DNA from: Flavobacterium aquatile LMG 4008 = ATCC 11947
Lineage (GTDB): Bacteria > Bacteroidota > Bacteroidia > Flavobacteriales > Flavobacteriaceae
Assembly (NCBI RefSeq): GCF_000757385.1
Contig: NZ_JRHH01000001.1
Location: 310,001 to 374,000, forward strand
Direction: 5' to 3'
DNA length: 64,000 nt
A program made the position numbers and the translations under genes. Positions 1 through 9,400 of the stretch are shown here, one piece after another; position 1 is the stretch's first letter; each line of letters opens with the position of its first letter. Under the pieces are notes generated by a model. It made no database searches. It was not told the DNA's origin and was given only the letters and a program-made list of their open reading frames with translations.

Positions 1-306
1 ATTTTGACTGAATTTCTCTAATTGTTCAGGCGTTATATTTGTTGGATCTACAACTGTTTTTGTTGCACTTGCTCTAGCTTGGACAACAGCTTCAAGCGTT
101 CCTTTCTCATATTCAGCTGCACCTTGAACTGTTTTTACTAAATTTACAATTAAATCATTTCGTCTTTGGTATGATGTTTCAACATTTCCCCAAGCTTCTT
201 CAATGTTTTGATTTAATGTTACAGCAGTATTGTTAATTCCTTTAAACCATGAGTAACCAATTAAGATTACCACTACTAATATTATCCAAGGCAAAAATTT
301 TCTCAT
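1..306 (-). CDS. LemA family protein (3' part cut off by window edge)
   Basis: The first 102 residues are present; the gene continues past base 1. An N-terminal membrane anchor (about residues 4-20, FLPWIILVVVILIGYSWF) is followed by the helical LemA signature: NQNIEEAWGNVETSYQRR, then NDLIVNLVKTVQGAAEYE. LemA proteins are small membrane-anchored helical-bundle proteins of unclear biochemical role with the bulk of the protein outside the cytoplasm. The start ATG is at 306. A MerR-type gene lies 32 bases upstream on the same strand and an M23 peptidase gene before that, so the three are probably co-transcribed. Family call is secure; function is not known. Confidence 0.9.
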   Translation of the reverse strand, partial: MRKFLPWIILVVVILIGYSWFKGINNTAVTLNQNIEEAWGNVETSYQRRNDLIVNLVKTVQGAAEYEKGTLEAVVQARASATKTVVDPTNITPEQLEKFSQN

Positions 307-338
307 AATTTCTATTTGTTTTTAAGTTTATTATTGAT

Positions 339-671
339 TTATAAATTGTTTTTTATGTTAGTTAATTCGGCTTTTATTCCCTCTAATTTCGAAATAATAT
401 CAAATTTATCTAAAGTCTTTTTCTGTCCTTCTTTCAAATGCGTTTTTGCACCTTCCAATGTAAATCCGCGTTCTTTCACCAAATGATAAATCAATTGCAA
501 ATTCTTTACATCTTCCTGCGTAAACATTCTATTTCCTTTAGCATTTTTCTTTGGTTTCAAGATGTCAAATTCTTTATCCCAAAAACGAATAAGCGAGGCA
601 TTCACTCCAAATGCTTCGGCAACTTCACCCATACTAAAATATAATTTATCTTTTGATAATTCTATGTGCAT
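339..671 (-). CDS. MerR-family HTH transcriptional regulator
   Basis: The protein has 110 residues with an N-terminal winged helix typical of MerR (about residues 11-80: YFSMGEVAEAFGVNASLIRFWDKEF, then the wing and RMFTQEDVKNLQLIYHLVKERGFTLEGAK). The C-terminal part is a short amphipathic helix suitable for dimerisation. There is no effector-binding domain or metal-binding cysteine cluster, so no inducer can be proposed. It sits between lemA and the M23 peptidase gene, all on the minus strand with short spacers, so it is probably read from the promoter upstream of the peptidase gene. Its target is unknown. Confidence 0.88.
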   Translation of the reverse strand: MHIELSKDKLYFSMGEVAEAFGVNASLIRFWDKEFDILKPKKNAKGNRMFTQEDVKNLQLIYHLVKERGFTLEGAKTHLKEGQKKTLDKFDIISKLEGIKAELTNIKNNL

Positions 672-721
672 TTTTTTATTTTTTATTCATTCAAAAATCA
701 AAATTCTTCAATCTTAAATCG

Positions 722-1699
722 TTAATCAAGCGACTGATTCTCTTGATTCGCAATTTTTGAAATCGCAACGTATTCGGCCGCTGAAATATTTCCGTAATAA
801 AAATTAATCGGATTTACGACTTTTCCATCTTTATGAACCTCATAATGTAAATGTGGTGCCTGACTTCTTCCTGTACTTCCAACATAACCAATAATGTCAC
901 CACGTTTTACTCGTTGTCCAGGTCGAACTTTGTACTTGCTTAAATGTGCATACAAGGTCAAATATCCAAATCCGTGACTTATTTCAATATGATTTCCATA
1001 ACCCGATAACGAATTGTCTGCTTTTTTCACAACGCCATCACCAGTTGCATAAATTGGTGTTCCAGTTTTTGCCGTAAAATCCATTCCTTCGTGCATTTTT
1101 TTTGCTTTTGTAAAAGGATCGGTTCTGTATCCAAATCCAGAAGCCATGTGCCGTAAATCTTCATTTTTTACTGGTTGAATGGCTGGAACTGCACTCAATA
1201 ATTTATCTTTCGCTTTAGCTAATTTCAAAATTTCATCCAACGATTTCGATTGAAATGCCAACGCTTTCGAAATTCCATCTACTTTTTTTGATGTGTTTAT
1301 TACCAAATCAGAATTGTTATATCCTTCTAATTCTTTATAACGTTCAATATCTATTATTCCTCTTCTTTTTTCGTTCGAAATTGGAGCCGAGTTAAAATAA
1401 ATTCTATATAAGTTGTTGTCTCTTTCTTCCAAATCTGCGGCAACTTGCTCAATATTTTCAATTTTTTTATTCAAAATCGAATATCGAATCTTCATATTAT
1501 CAATTTCTCGCGCCTGAATTTTGTCTTTTGGTGTTTCAAAATAGGGTGTATTCATCAAAACTACAAAACATAAAAATCCGAACAACGCCGATGCAATAAG
1601 GAATAACAAGGCATAACCAACTTTTTTCCTCTTTTGAGGTTTGATTTTATGGTAAGCTAGATTTTCTGTATCGTAATAATACTTAACTTTCTTCGACAT
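722..1699 (-). CDS. M23-family peptidoglycan endopeptidase, membrane-anchored
   Basis: This 325-residue protein has one N-terminal transmembrane helix (about residues 28-50), a periplasmic coiled-coil-like region (about 55-170) and a C-terminal LytM/M23 domain (about 185-300). The zinc-site motifs are visible: HEGMDFTAKTGTPIYATGDG (first H and D) and HLHYEVHKDGKVVNPINFYYG (HxH). It therefore looks catalytically intact and should cleave peptide cross-links in the cell wall during growth or division. The arrangement matches MepM/NlpD-like enzymes of Bacteroidota. A TAAATTTG -7 element lies about 55 bases upstream. It leads a probable operon with merR and lemA. Confidence 0.92.
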   Translation of the reverse strand: MSKKVKYYYDTENLAYHKIKPQKRKKVGYALLFLIASALFGFLCFVVLMNTPYFETPKDKIQAREIDNMKIRYSILNKKIENIEQVAADLEERDNNLYRIYFNSAPISNEKRRGIIDIERYKELEGYNNSDLVINTSKKVDGISKALAFQSKSLDEILKLAKAKDKLLSAVPAIQPVKNEDLRHMASGFGYRTDPFTKAKKMHEGMDFTAKTGTPIYATGDGVVKKADNSLSGYGNHIEISHGFGYLTLYAHLSKYKVRPGQRVKRGDIIGYVGSTGRSQAPHLHYEVHKDGKVVNPINFYYGNISAAEYVAISKIANQENQSLD

Positions 1700-1754
1700 T
1701 TCTTAAATTATACTATTTTTGTAATCGTTTTAAGAATAACAATGGTTATACGAA

Positions 1755-1762
1755 CAAATTTA
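1755..1762 (-). promoter_or_regulatory. -7 promoter element upstream of the M23 peptidase gene
   Basis: The minus strand reads TAAATTTG, a full match to the Bacteroidota -7 consensus TAnnTTTG. The predicted 5' leader to the ATG at 1699 is about 50 bases. No clear -33 TTG was confirmed. Confidence 0.55.
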
Positions 1763-1831
1763 AGAAATGTTTCAAACTAAACTATTTTTATTTTTAAATT
1801 GTAGTAATTTCATTAACTATAAATACTCACT

Positions 1832-2686
1832 ATGGATATCGTAAAAGTAGAAGCCGTTTTTGATGCTGCCAAATCACAAGTTTGGGAAGCGTTGACAAAT
1901 ACAGAAATTATGAAAGTTTGGTATTTTGATATTTCAAATTTCAAATTAGCTGTTGGAACCGAATTTTCATTTTACGAAGGTGAAAAAAAGGAATATTTAC
2001 ACGAAGGCCAAATCCTAAAAGTTGAACAAAATAAAGTGCTACAACACAGTTGGAAGCATCCACAACAATCCAAAGGAAGTTCTATTGTAACTTGGGAAAT
2101 TGAAGAAATTGAAGAAAATAAAGTAAAAGTTTCATTGTCACATGAAGGTTTAGAAAGTTTTGCAGATGGCGGACCAAATTTTGCACCAGCAAATTATGAA
2201 ATGGGTTGGGATGCAATTGTAAAAACCAATTTGAGAAACTATCTTTACGGCATTAAAAAAATAGTTTTCGAACAAGAAATTAAGGCATCTGCAGAAACTG
2301 TTTGGAATAAAATGTGGGATAAAAAATCATATACTTATTGGACAACACCTTTTTGTGCAGGAACTTATTTTACTGGTGAAATTGAATTAGGAGGTAGAAT
2401 TCATTTTATTGCTCCAAGTTTTGACGGAATGTACAGCGATGTTTTTTATCTAATTCCAAATAAATTAATCATTTTTAAACACATTGGAAATTTAAAAGAT
2501 TTAAAAGAATTACCACTTGATGCAGAAGCAGAACGATGGACAGGAAGTTTTGAAACCTATAAATTAAATGAAGTTGATGGAATTACAACCGTAACAGCCG
2601 AAATTGATTGCGTTCCAGAATACATCAATTACATGAATGAAAAATTTCCATTAGCATTGCAAGAATTAAAAAAAATATCAGAATAA
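1832..2686 (+). CDS. SRPBCC (AHSA1-type) protein with two tandem domains
   Basis: The protein has 284 residues made of two START-like/AHSA1 halves. The first (about 1-135) has FDAAKSQVWEALTNTEIMKVWYF and the typical GTEFSFYEG...VTWEIEE pattern. The second (about 140-284) has IKASAETVWNKMWDKKSYTYWTTPF and SFETYKLNEVDGITTVTAEIDC. Such proteins bind hydrophobic ligands or act as Hsp90 co-chaperone-like factors; no ligand can be read from the sequence. No signal peptide is seen, so it should be cytoplasmic. It ends 12 bases before alaS, suggesting co-transcription. Confidence 0.82.
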   Translation: MDIVKVEAVFDAAKSQVWEALTNTEIMKVWYFDISNFKLAVGTEFSFYEGEKKEYLHEGQILKVEQNKVLQHSWKHPQQSKGSSIVTWEIEEIEENKVKVSLSHEGLESFADGGPNFAPANYEMGWDAIVKTNLRNYLYGIKKIVFEQEIKASAETVWNKMWDKKSYTYWTTPFCAGTYFTGEIELGGRIHFIAPSFDGMYSDVFYLIPNKLIIFKHIGNLKDLKELPLDAEAERWTGSFETYKLNEVDGITTVTAEIDCVPEYINYMNEKFPLALQELKKISE

Positions 2687-2698
2687 TAAATTATAATA

Positions 2699-5335
2699 AT
2701 GAAATCACAAGACATTCGTAAAGCCTATCTCAATTTTTTTGAAAGCAAAGGACATTTAATCGTTCCATCGGCGCCAATCGTGTTAAAAGATGATCCAACC
2801 TTGATGTTCAACAACTCGGGAATGGCGCAATTCAAAGAATACTTTTTAGGAAACGGAACGCCAAAAAGTCCGAGAATTGCCGATACGCAAAAATGTCTTC
2901 GTGTTTCAGGAAAGCACAACGATCTTGAAGATGTAGGTTTTGATACATATCATCACACCATGTTCGAAATGCTTGGAAACTGGTCGTTTGGCGATTATTT
3001 CAAAAAAGATGCATTAGCTTGGGCTTGGGAATTTTTAACCGAAGTTTTGAAATTAGATAAAGACCGTTTGTATGTTTCTGTTTTTGAAGGAAATCCAGCC
3101 GAAAATGTTCCGTTTGACCAAGATGCATTCGATATTTGGAAACAATATGTATCGGAAGATCGAATTATTTTAGGAAATAAAAAAGACAACTTTTGGGAAA
3201 TGGGTGATCAAGGTCCGTGTGGTCCATGTTCCGAAATTCATATTGATATTCGCTCTGACGAAGAAAGAGCGATAACTTCTGGAAGAGATTTAGTTAATGC
3301 TGATCATCCGCAAGTAGTTGAAATTTGGAACAACGTTTTCATGGAATTCAACCGAAAAGCTGATGGTTCGTTAGAAAAATTACCAGCGCAACATGTCGAT
3401 ACCGGAATGGGATTTGAGCGTTTGTGTATGGCAATGCAAAATGTGACTTCCAATTATGACACCGATGTTTTTACGCCGCTAATTGAAAAAGTAGAGCAAA
3501 TTACAGGATTAAAATATACTTCCAACGAAGTTAAAAATGTAAGTGAAGAACAAAACAAAACCAATATTGCCATTCGTGTAATTGTTGATCACGTTCGTGC
3601 TGTGGCATTTGCTATCGCCGATGGACAACTTCCCTCAAATACTGGTGCAGGTTATGTAATTCGTAGAATTTTACGTCGTGCTATTCGTTACGGATTTACA
3701 TTTTTAAATACCAAAGAACCTTTCATCAATAAATTAGTTGAAGTTTTAGCGAATCAAATGGGCGAATTTTTCCCAGAAATCAAATCGCAACAACAATTGG
3801 TTACCAATGTAATTCGTGAAGAAGAAGCGTCATTTTTAAGAACTTTAGATCAAGGTTTACAATTATTAGATAAAGTTGTTGCCGAAACGTCAGTAAATGA
3901 AGTTTCAGGTGCAAAAGTTTTTGAATTGTACGATACGTTTGGGTTTCCAAAAGACTTGACTGCTTTAATTCTGAAAGAAAAAGGATATTCGTACAACGAA
4001 GAAGAATTTGAATCAGAATTACAAAAACAAAAAGCGCGTTCTCGTGCAGCATCAGAAGTTTCAACCGAAGATTGGTCGGTTTTAATTCCTGGAAATGTGG
4101 AAACATTTGTTGGTTATGATCAAACAGAAAACGAAGTAAAAATCACCAGAATCCGTAAAGTAGATTCTAAAAAAGACGGAATTTTATATCAAATTGTTTT
4201 AGACAATACACCATTTTATCCTGAAGGTGGAGGACAAGTTGGCGATAAAGGAACATTAGTTTCTGCAAACGAAACCATTGATATTATTGATACTAAAAAA
4301 GAAAATAATTTAATATTACATTTTGCAAAACAACTTCCAGAAAATATTGAAGCCGGATTTGTAGCAAAAGTAAACACCGATTTAAGAACATCAACTTCCA
4401 AAAATCACTCGGCTACGCATTTGATGCATTTGGCTTTGAGAAACATTCTTGGAACGCATGTGGAGCAAAAAGGTTCGTTGGTAAATCCAAATTACTTGCG
4501 TTTTGACTTTTCGCATTTTTCTAAAGTTTCTGATGAAGAATTACGTCAAGTAGAAGCAAGTGTGAACGCTCAAATTGAAGCACAATTGCAATTGGTAGAA
4601 CATAGAAATATTCCTATTAAAGAAGCATTGGATAAAGGTGCGATGGCTTTGTTTGGAGAAAAATATGGTGATTCGGTTCGAATGATAGAATTTGGCGAAA
4701 GCAAAGAACTTTGCGGTGGAATTCACGTGAAAAACACTGCCGAAATCTGGCATTTCAAAATCATTTCTGAAGGAGCAGTTGCCGCAGGAATTCGTCGTAT
4801 TGAAGCAATTACTGGCGATGCTGTGAAAGATTTCTACAAAAATCAAGAAAGTACTTTAGCGGAAATTAAAGAAACTTTAAAAAATCCACAAGATATTTTA
4901 AAATCAGTAGCTTCATTGCAAGACGATAATGCGAAGTTGAAAAAACAAATTGAACAATTATTGAAAGAGAAAATCGACGGATTAAAAAATACTTTAGTTT
5001 CTGATTTTCAAGAAATAAACGGAATTAACTTTTTGGCAAAACAAGTTGATTTATCGATGAGCACAACTAAAGATTTAGCGCAAGCTATCGGAACTTCTAA
5101 ACCAAATTCGTTCGTGTTTTTAGCTTCAGTTGAAGATAATACTCCAAATATTCACTGTTATATTTCGAAAGAATTAGTGGCTGAAAAATCATTAAATGCA
5201 GGAAATATAATTAGAGAATTAGGAAAATATATCGACGGAAATGGCGGTGGACAACCATTCTTTGCATCAGGAAAAGGTAAAAATGTAAACGGAGTTAAAG
5301 AAGCTTTGGAGAAATCGGTTGATTTTGTAAAATAG
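2699..5335 (+). CDS. alaS: Alanyl-tRNA synthetase
   Basis: At 878 residues this is the normal length for AlaRS, which charges tRNA-Ala with alanine in the cytoplasm. It begins with the class II catalytic domain ([40 protein letters not shown] is the family's opening), followed by the tRNA-recognition domain ([19 protein letters not shown]), the editing domain with its zinc ligands ([11 protein letters not shown] and CGGIHVKNT) and the C-terminal C-Ala domain ending [12 protein letters not shown]. The start ATG is fixed by [15 protein letters not shown] strong hairpin terminator follows 18 bases after the stop. Essential housekeeping gene with no anomaly seen. Confidence 0.98.
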   Translation: MKSQDIRKAYLNFFESKGHLIVPSAPIVLKDDPTLMFNNSGMAQFKEYFLGNGTPKSPRIADTQKCLRVSGKHNDLEDVGFDTYHHTMFEMLGNWSFGDYFKKDALAWAWEFLTEVLKLDKDRLYVSVFEGNPAENVPFDQDAFDIWKQYVSEDRIILGNKKDNFWEMGDQGPCGPCSEIHIDIRSDEERAITSGRDLVNADHPQVVEIWNNVFMEFNRKADGSLEKLPAQHVDTGMGFERLCMAMQNVTSNYDTDVFTPLIEKVEQITGLKYTSNEVKNVSEEQNKTNIAIRVIVDHVRAVAFAIADGQLPSNTGAGYVIRRILRRAIRYGFTFLNTKEPFINKLVEVLANQMGEFFPEIKSQQQLVTNVIREEEASFLRTLDQGLQLLDKVVAETSVNEVSGAKVFELYDTFGFPKDLTALILKEKGYSYNEEEFESELQKQKARSRAASEVSTEDWSVLIPGNVETFVGYDQTENEVKITRIRKVDSKKDGILYQIVLDNTPFYPEGGGQVGDKGTLVSANETIDIIDTKKENNLILHFAKQLPENIEAGFVAKVNTDLRTSTSKNHSATHLMHLALRNILGTHVEQKGSLVNPNYLRFDFSHFSKVSDEELRQVEASVNAQIEAQLQLVEHRNIPIKEALDKGAMALFGEKYGDSVRMIEFGESKELCGGIHVKNTAEIWHFKIISEGAVAAGIRRIEAITGDAVKDFYKNQESTLAEIKETLKNPQDILKSVASLQDDNAKLKKQIEQLLKEKIDGLKNTLVSDFQEINGINFLAKQVDLSMSTTKDLAQAIGTSKPNSFVFLASVEDNTPNIHCYISKELVAEKSLNAGNIIRELGKYIDGNGGGQPFFASGKGKNVNGVKEALEKSVDFVK

Positions 5336-5353
5336 TTTTGACTTGCATAAATT

Positions 5354-5390
5354 AAAAAGCCTTTCATTCAAGTTGAGTGAAAGGCTTTTT
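5354..5390 (+). terminator. Rho-independent terminator after alaS
   Basis: The inverted repeat AAAAAGCCTTTCA / TGAAAGGCTTTTT has a loop of about 11 bases and ends in a T-run. Confidence 0.85.
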
Positions 5391-5430
5391 GTTTTGTTAG
5401 TTTTTTTTCTTTTATTTACAAAAAAAAGAT

Positions 5431-6246
5431 ATGAAAAAATATTTACTTATTGGTTTGATTTTTTCAGCAATATTTTTTTTCTCAAGTTGTAGTAGTGATG
5501 AAAGTGATGCAGGGAATCTTGTCAAAAAGATTAAGTTTGTTGGTGCAAATTGGAATTTTGATTTTGAGAATCACATAATTGAATTCGAATATGATAATGG
5601 AAAAATAATCAGTTATTCTGATGGTACTGGTCATAAAGTTGATTTTTTTTATACAAATAATTTAATTACACATGTTGATAAATATATTAGGATAAACGGA
5701 GAATCAGAATTTTATTTTAGTGTAGATTTTTTCTACGATTCTTTAGACAGATTGGAGAAGTTTGAATTTGATTATCCAGGCTCTAGTTCTGAAGTAGATG
5801 AGAGTGTAGTATTTACTTATATTGACGACCAAAATGCTAATTTCGTTTTTACTTCTAATTATGAGCAAGATTATATTGGTAGTGTAATGTTTGACGAAAA
5901 CAACGTTAATAAACTTATAAAAAATAATTATGAGGAGTTTGGATATATAGTTGATAAAGAATATATAATGAATTATGATACAAACAAACACATACTTTCA
6001 GAAGTTGTAGGTTTTAATAATTTAAAGTTATATAATATATTTCATAACAATGATTTTTATAATATGGAGGGATTAGGTATTTATGCAGGAGCAAAAAATA
6101 ATTTAACTTTTTCAACAATTAAAGAATACAATAATGGTAATTTAAGCTTTGAGGCAGACTATAATCAATTATCTTATCAGTATAATAATGGTTTCCCGAA
6201 AGAAGTTTCAAAAAATAGTGAATCAAGAATGCTTTTTGAATTTTAA
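5431..6246 (+). CDS. Hypothetical lipoprotein
   Basis: The 271-residue protein opens with a lipoprotein signal (MKKYLLIGLIFSAIFFFSSCSSDESD; lipidated Cys at about residue 20). The body is rich in Tyr, Asp, Asn and Phe and built of short beta-strand-like segments (IIEFEYDNGKIISYSDG, EFDYPGSSSEVDESVVFTYID) that recall YD/RHS-like or WG-type beta repeats of Bacteroidota lipoproteins. No catalytic motif is seen and I do not recognise a named family. Codon use is more AT-rich than in neighbours (many TTT, AAT, ATA codons), which could indicate recent acquisition. It stands alone between the alaS terminator and convergent ridA. Confidence 0.75.
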   Translation: MKKYLLIGLIFSAIFFFSSCSSDESDAGNLVKKIKFVGANWNFDFENHIIEFEYDNGKIISYSDGTGHKVDFFYTNNLITHVDKYIRINGESEFYFSVDFFYDSLDRLEKFEFDYPGSSSEVDESVVFTYIDDQNANFVFTSNYEQDYIGSVMFDENNVNKLIKNNYEEFGYIVDKEYIMNYDTNKHILSEVVGFNNLKLYNIFHNNDFYNMEGLGIYAGAKNNLTFSTIKEYNNGNLSFEADYNQLSYQYNNGFPKEVSKNSESRMLFEF

Positions 6247-6298
6247 ATTATGCCAAGTTCGCTGTAAAAAATGTTAAATATTAACAAATTAATTTATC

Positions 6299-6676
6299 TT
6301 ATCTATTTTTGACGATAGCTACAGCATCAATTTCAATTAGCCAATCTCGATTTCCTAATACAGAAACTCCAACTAATGTACTAGCAGGATAGTTGTCTCT
6401 TCCTAAAAATTCTTGGCGTATTTTTCTAAAAATTGGTAAATCAATTTCGGGATAAAAATTTACAATGTAAGTATTCATTTTTACAACATCTTGAAAACTT
6501 GCATCACATTCTTTTAATAGTCGTTCTAAATTTTTAAACGTCGCAATTGTTTGTAATTCTAAATTACTGCCTTCACCAATTTGTCCAGAAATATGTAATG
6601 TTTTAGTTTCTGTAGTTTCAACAACTACAACTTGGGAAAAACCTTCGTTGGTATGAATGTGATTTTTAATCATCAT
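6299..6676 (-). CDS. RidA (YjgF/YER057c/UK114) family protein
   Basis: This 125-residue cytoplasmic protein has the family's chorismate-mutase-like fold signature: GFSQVVVVETTETKTLHISGQIG, then LERLLKECDASFQDVVKMNTYIVNF and the closing RQEFLGRDNYPASTLVGVSVLGNRDWLIEIDAVAIV. Canonical RidA proteins deaminate reactive 2-aminoacrylate and related enamines. The catalytic Arg of classical RidA lies in an SxxRxxVxV context near position 105; here that segment reads ASTLVGVSVL, so the Arg seems missing and the protein may belong to another Rid subfamily. Two adjacent ATG codons (6676, 6673) are possible starts. Confidence 0.87.
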   Translation of the reverse strand: MMIKNHIHTNEGFSQVVVVETTETKTLHISGQIGEGSNLELQTIATFKNLERLLKECDASFQDVVKMNTYIVNFYPEIDLPIFRKIRQEFLGRDNYPASTLVGVSVLGNRDWLIEIDAVAIVKNR

Positions 6677-6705
6677 AGTATTTTTTTTAATGCTTAATTT
6701 TAAAA

Positions 6706-7443
6706 TTAGTAATGCATTTTGTTAAAAATGAAAATCCCTAATGCCACGAAAGCAATAAAAGCAATTAAAAAAATAGCATGGCTCAAAATAGATAATACAA
6801 ATGCCTTTGTTTTAGATATTTTATTAAAAAATTGAATGTTAGTCCAAAAAATTAGTATGATATCTGCAAAATATACGATTGCAGTAACTGTTTTTATATG
6901 TTCAGAATGATTAAAATAATAATAAACAGGCAATAAAAATATATGAAAGAACAAACGTTGCGATCCTTTGAATGTATTTAGAATAAATAATTCTGTAATA
7001 TTATAATTTTGTTTTCTAAATGATAAATAAGTTCCAAGTGTGTAAAACGGTATCGTTGCCAATGTAACCCAAGCAAAATGTGTGGCAACCCATTCATTGA
7101 ATTTTTCAGAATCAATAATTTCGTTCGAAGAGCCAGTACCCATTAAATTGATATGCAACAAGTGATACAATAATCCATACAATGTAGCAAGAACAATAAT
7201 TAGAGAAATTGGTTTAAAATGCTGTACTCTTTGTCCTTCGATGTATTCTCTAATTGTGTGACCTGGTCTTGTAAATAATTCTTTTGCAGAATAGAAAATT
7301 CCCTTGTCAAAATGAAACAATCCATGTTGTATATCGTGCCAAATAAAATGTATATCCAATCGATGCGTTTCGGCAGATTGACTGCAATTGCTACAATAAT
7401 TACCAGAAAAAGTTTGATGGCAGTTTTTACAAATGGTGTTCAT
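6706..7443 (-). CDS. DUF3667 membrane protein with N-terminal zinc ribbon
   Basis: The protein has 245 residues. A CxxC-x8-CxxC zinc ribbon (CKNCHQTFSGNYCSNC, about residues 4-19) is followed by the DUF3667 core (LDIHFIWHDIQHGLFHFDKGIFYSAKELFTRPG, then EYIEGQRVQHFKPIS) and about five hydrophobic helices. The function of DUF3667 is unknown; it is common in Bacteroidota. I start it at ATG 7443; the upstream in-frame codon at 7449 is TTG. A TACCTTTG -7 element is present at 7484-7491. It does not obviously form an operon with ridA, although only 29 bases separate them. Confidence 0.85.
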   Translation of the reverse strand: MNTICKNCHQTFSGNYCSNCSQSAETHRLDIHFIWHDIQHGLFHFDKGIFYSAKELFTRPGHTIREYIEGQRVQHFKPISLIIVLATLYGLLYHLLHINLMGTGSSNEIIDSEKFNEWVATHFAWVTLATIPFYTLGTYLSFRKQNYNITELFILNTFKGSQRLFFHIFLLPVYYYFNHSEHIKTVTAIVYFADIILIFWTNIQFFNKISKTKAFVLSILSHAIFLIAFIAFVALGIFIFNKMHY

Positions 7444-7483
7444 AATCAAAATAGTTGTGTCTGTAAATCTTACTAAATCTAAT

Positions 7484-7491
7484 CAAAGGTA
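7484..7491 (-). promoter_or_regulatory. -7 promoter element upstream of the DUF3667 gene
   Basis: The minus strand reads TACCTTTG, a full match to TAnnTTTG, 40 bases before the ATG at 7443. Confidence 0.55.
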
Positions 7492-7516
7492 CAAATTATG
7501 AAGAAATTATTTTATT

Positions 7517-9262
7517 TTACTTCCTCTCACCAATCTGTTGTCTCCACATAGCATAATACAAACCTTTTTCTTCCAATAATGCTTCGTGTCTGCCTTGTTC
7601 AATAATCTTTCCTTGTTCTAAAACGAAAATTTTATCAGCATGCATAACCGTTGATAATCGGTGTGCAATTAAAACTGTTATTCTGTTTTGGTCAGATATA
7701 TTTCTGATGGTGGCATTAATTTCTTCTTCAGTAATTGAATCTAAAGCCGAAGTTGCTTCATCAAATATCAATAAATTCGGGTTTCTCAATATTGCTCTTG
7801 CAATTGATAATCGTTGTTTTTCGCCACCAGAAACTTTAATTCCGCCTTCTCCAATGGTTGAATTTAATCCGTCTTCGGCACGTTCTAATAATCGGTCGCA
7901 ACTTGCTTTGTGCAACACTTCTAGCAATTCTTCATCGGTTGCTGATGGTTTTACAAACAATAAATTTTCACGAATTGTTCCAGAAAATAATTGGGCATCT
8001 TGCGTTACAAATCCGAGTTGTTTTCTCAAATCTAGCAAATCAATTTCTTTAGAATCAATTTCGTTGTATTTTACTTGTCCTTTTTCTGGCGGATACAATC
8101 CAACCAAAAGCTTGACCAATGTAGTTTTTCCAGCACCAGATGGACCAACAAACGCTACAGTTTCTCCTTGTTTTATGTCAAAAGTGATGTTTTCAACCGC
8201 ATTGTGTTTCGCTGATTTATGTTTGAAACTAACATCAGAAAAGTGTAATGCTTTAATTGCGCCAACATTTTTAGCATTTTTCGGACGGTATTCTTTGGGT
8301 GCATTCAACAATTCTTTGAAGTTTTCCATAGAAACTTTGGTTTCATTTAAAGCAATAATAAAAGTCCCCAATTCTTGCAACGGACCAAAAATAAAGAAGG
8401 TAAAAAACACCATTGTCAATAAGTCTCCAACAATAATCTTTTCTCCAAATAAGAAATAATATAAGGTAAAAACAACACAAGTTCTTAAAAAATGAACTGT
8501 CGTTCCTTGAATAAAGCTTAAACTTCTAATGAAACGAATTTTCTGTAATTCGAGTTGTAGAATTTTTAATGTGTTTAAATTCAATCGTTTTTCTTCCTGA
8601 TACGTTAATCCCAAACTTTTAACCAATTCAATATTTCGTAAACTTTCGGTGGTTGAACCTGCCAAAGCATTGGTTTGAGTAACAATTTTTCTTGAAACTA
8701 CTTTGATTTTTTTACCTAAATACGAACTTACTAAAGCAATTATTGGAGCCGTAATTAAGAAAATTATCGAAATTCTGTAATCTATTCGAGAAACGTAAAC
8801 GATGACAAAAATAAATCCGATAACGGTTTGAAATATCAATGAAATCGAAAGCGTAATTAATTTTTCTGAATCAATTCTTACTTTGGTTAATTTACTCAAT
8901 GTTTCGCCACTTCGTTGATCTTCAAATTGTTCATAAGGTAAATCGAGTGATTTCTTAATTCCGTCAGTGTACATTTCTGCACCTGTTCGCTGAATTACAA
9001 TATTGGTAAAATAATCCTGAAAGTTTTTGGTAATTCTGGAAATCATCGCTGCGCCAAGTGATAATCCTAGCCAAAATGCAACCGATTTAATGAAGCCCAG
9101 TTCGTTGCCTTTGTATTTGCCAATTCCAACACCACAATCCTGCATCAATTTTCCGGTAATAATGGAGTCTGATAAGCTGAAGCAAATGTTAACTGCCGCC
9201 ATTAATAAAGCGATAAACAGTAGCATTTTATGTTTTTTGAGATAAGAATATAGTAGTTTCAT
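7517..9262 (-). CDS. ABC exporter, fused permease and ATPase
   Basis: This is a half-transporter of 581 residues in the usual exporter order: a six-helix type I permease domain (about 1-310) then the nucleotide-binding domain (about 340-570). Walker A is GPSGAGKTT, the Q-loop is in FVTQDAQLFSGTIRENL, the signature is VSGGEKQR, Walker B is LLIFDEATS and the H-loop is IAHRLS. It should work as a homodimer exporting a lipid, peptide or drug-like substrate; the substrate cannot be inferred. I start at ATG 9262 (MKLLYSYLKKHK), because the upstream in-frame TTG at 9286 falls inside the probable -7 promoter element. Confidence 0.92.
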   Translation of the reverse strand: MKLLYSYLKKHKMLLFIALLMAAVNICFSLSDSIITGKLMQDCGVGIGKYKGNELGFIKSVAFWLGLSLGAAMISRITKNFQDYFTNIVIQRTGAEMYTDGIKKSLDLPYEQFEDQRSGETLSKLTKVRIDSEKLITLSISLIFQTVIGFIFVIVYVSRIDYRISIIFLITAPIIALVSSYLGKKIKVVSRKIVTQTNALAGSTTESLRNIELVKSLGLTYQEEKRLNLNTLKILQLELQKIRFIRSLSFIQGTTVHFLRTCVVFTLYYFLFGEKIIVGDLLTMVFFTFFIFGPLQELGTFIIALNETKVSMENFKELLNAPKEYRPKNAKNVGAIKALHFSDVSFKHKSAKHNAVENITFDIKQGETVAFVGPSGAGKTTLVKLLVGLYPPEKGQVKYNEIDSKEIDLLDLRKQLGFVTQDAQLFSGTIRENLLFVKPSATDEELLEVLHKASCDRLLERAEDGLNSTIGEGGIKVSGGEKQRLSIARAILRNPNLLIFDEATSALDSITEEEINATIRNISDQNRITVLIAHRLSTVMHADKIFVLEQGKIIEQGRHEALLEEKGLYYAMWRQQIGERK

Positions 9263-9283
9263 GAAGTTTTTTAAAATTTCATA

Positions 9284-9291
9284 CAAAAGTA
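9284..9291 (-). promoter_or_regulatory. -7 promoter element of the ABC exporter gene
   Basis: The minus strand reads TACTTTTG, a full match to TAnnTTTG, with 21 bases to ATG 9262. It argues against the longer frame that starts at 9286. Confidence 0.55.
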
Positions 9292-9374
9292 GAAAATAAA
9301 AGACATCAAGTTGCCGTTTTCGATTGCATTAATTTATAGTTCATACAAGATTTTAAGGTTAACCAATCATTTTG

Positions 9375-9382
9375 TATTTTTG
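9375..9382 (+). promoter_or_regulatory. -7 promoter element of the GSCFA gene
   Basis: TATTTTTG matches TAnnTTTG and lies 18 bases before the ATG at 9401. It is divergent from the ABC exporter promoter. Confidence 0.5.
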
Positions 9383-9400
9383 AAGTTCAAAATTTAAAAT

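Noticed and set aside
7707..8459. Open frame opposite the ABC exporter ATPase domain
   Set aside because: It is a shadow of the conserved exporter gene with no recognisable protein features.
9263..9286. TTG start for the ABC exporter at 9286
   Set aside because: The TTG is part of the probable -7 element TACTTTTG; ATG 9262 fits the family better.
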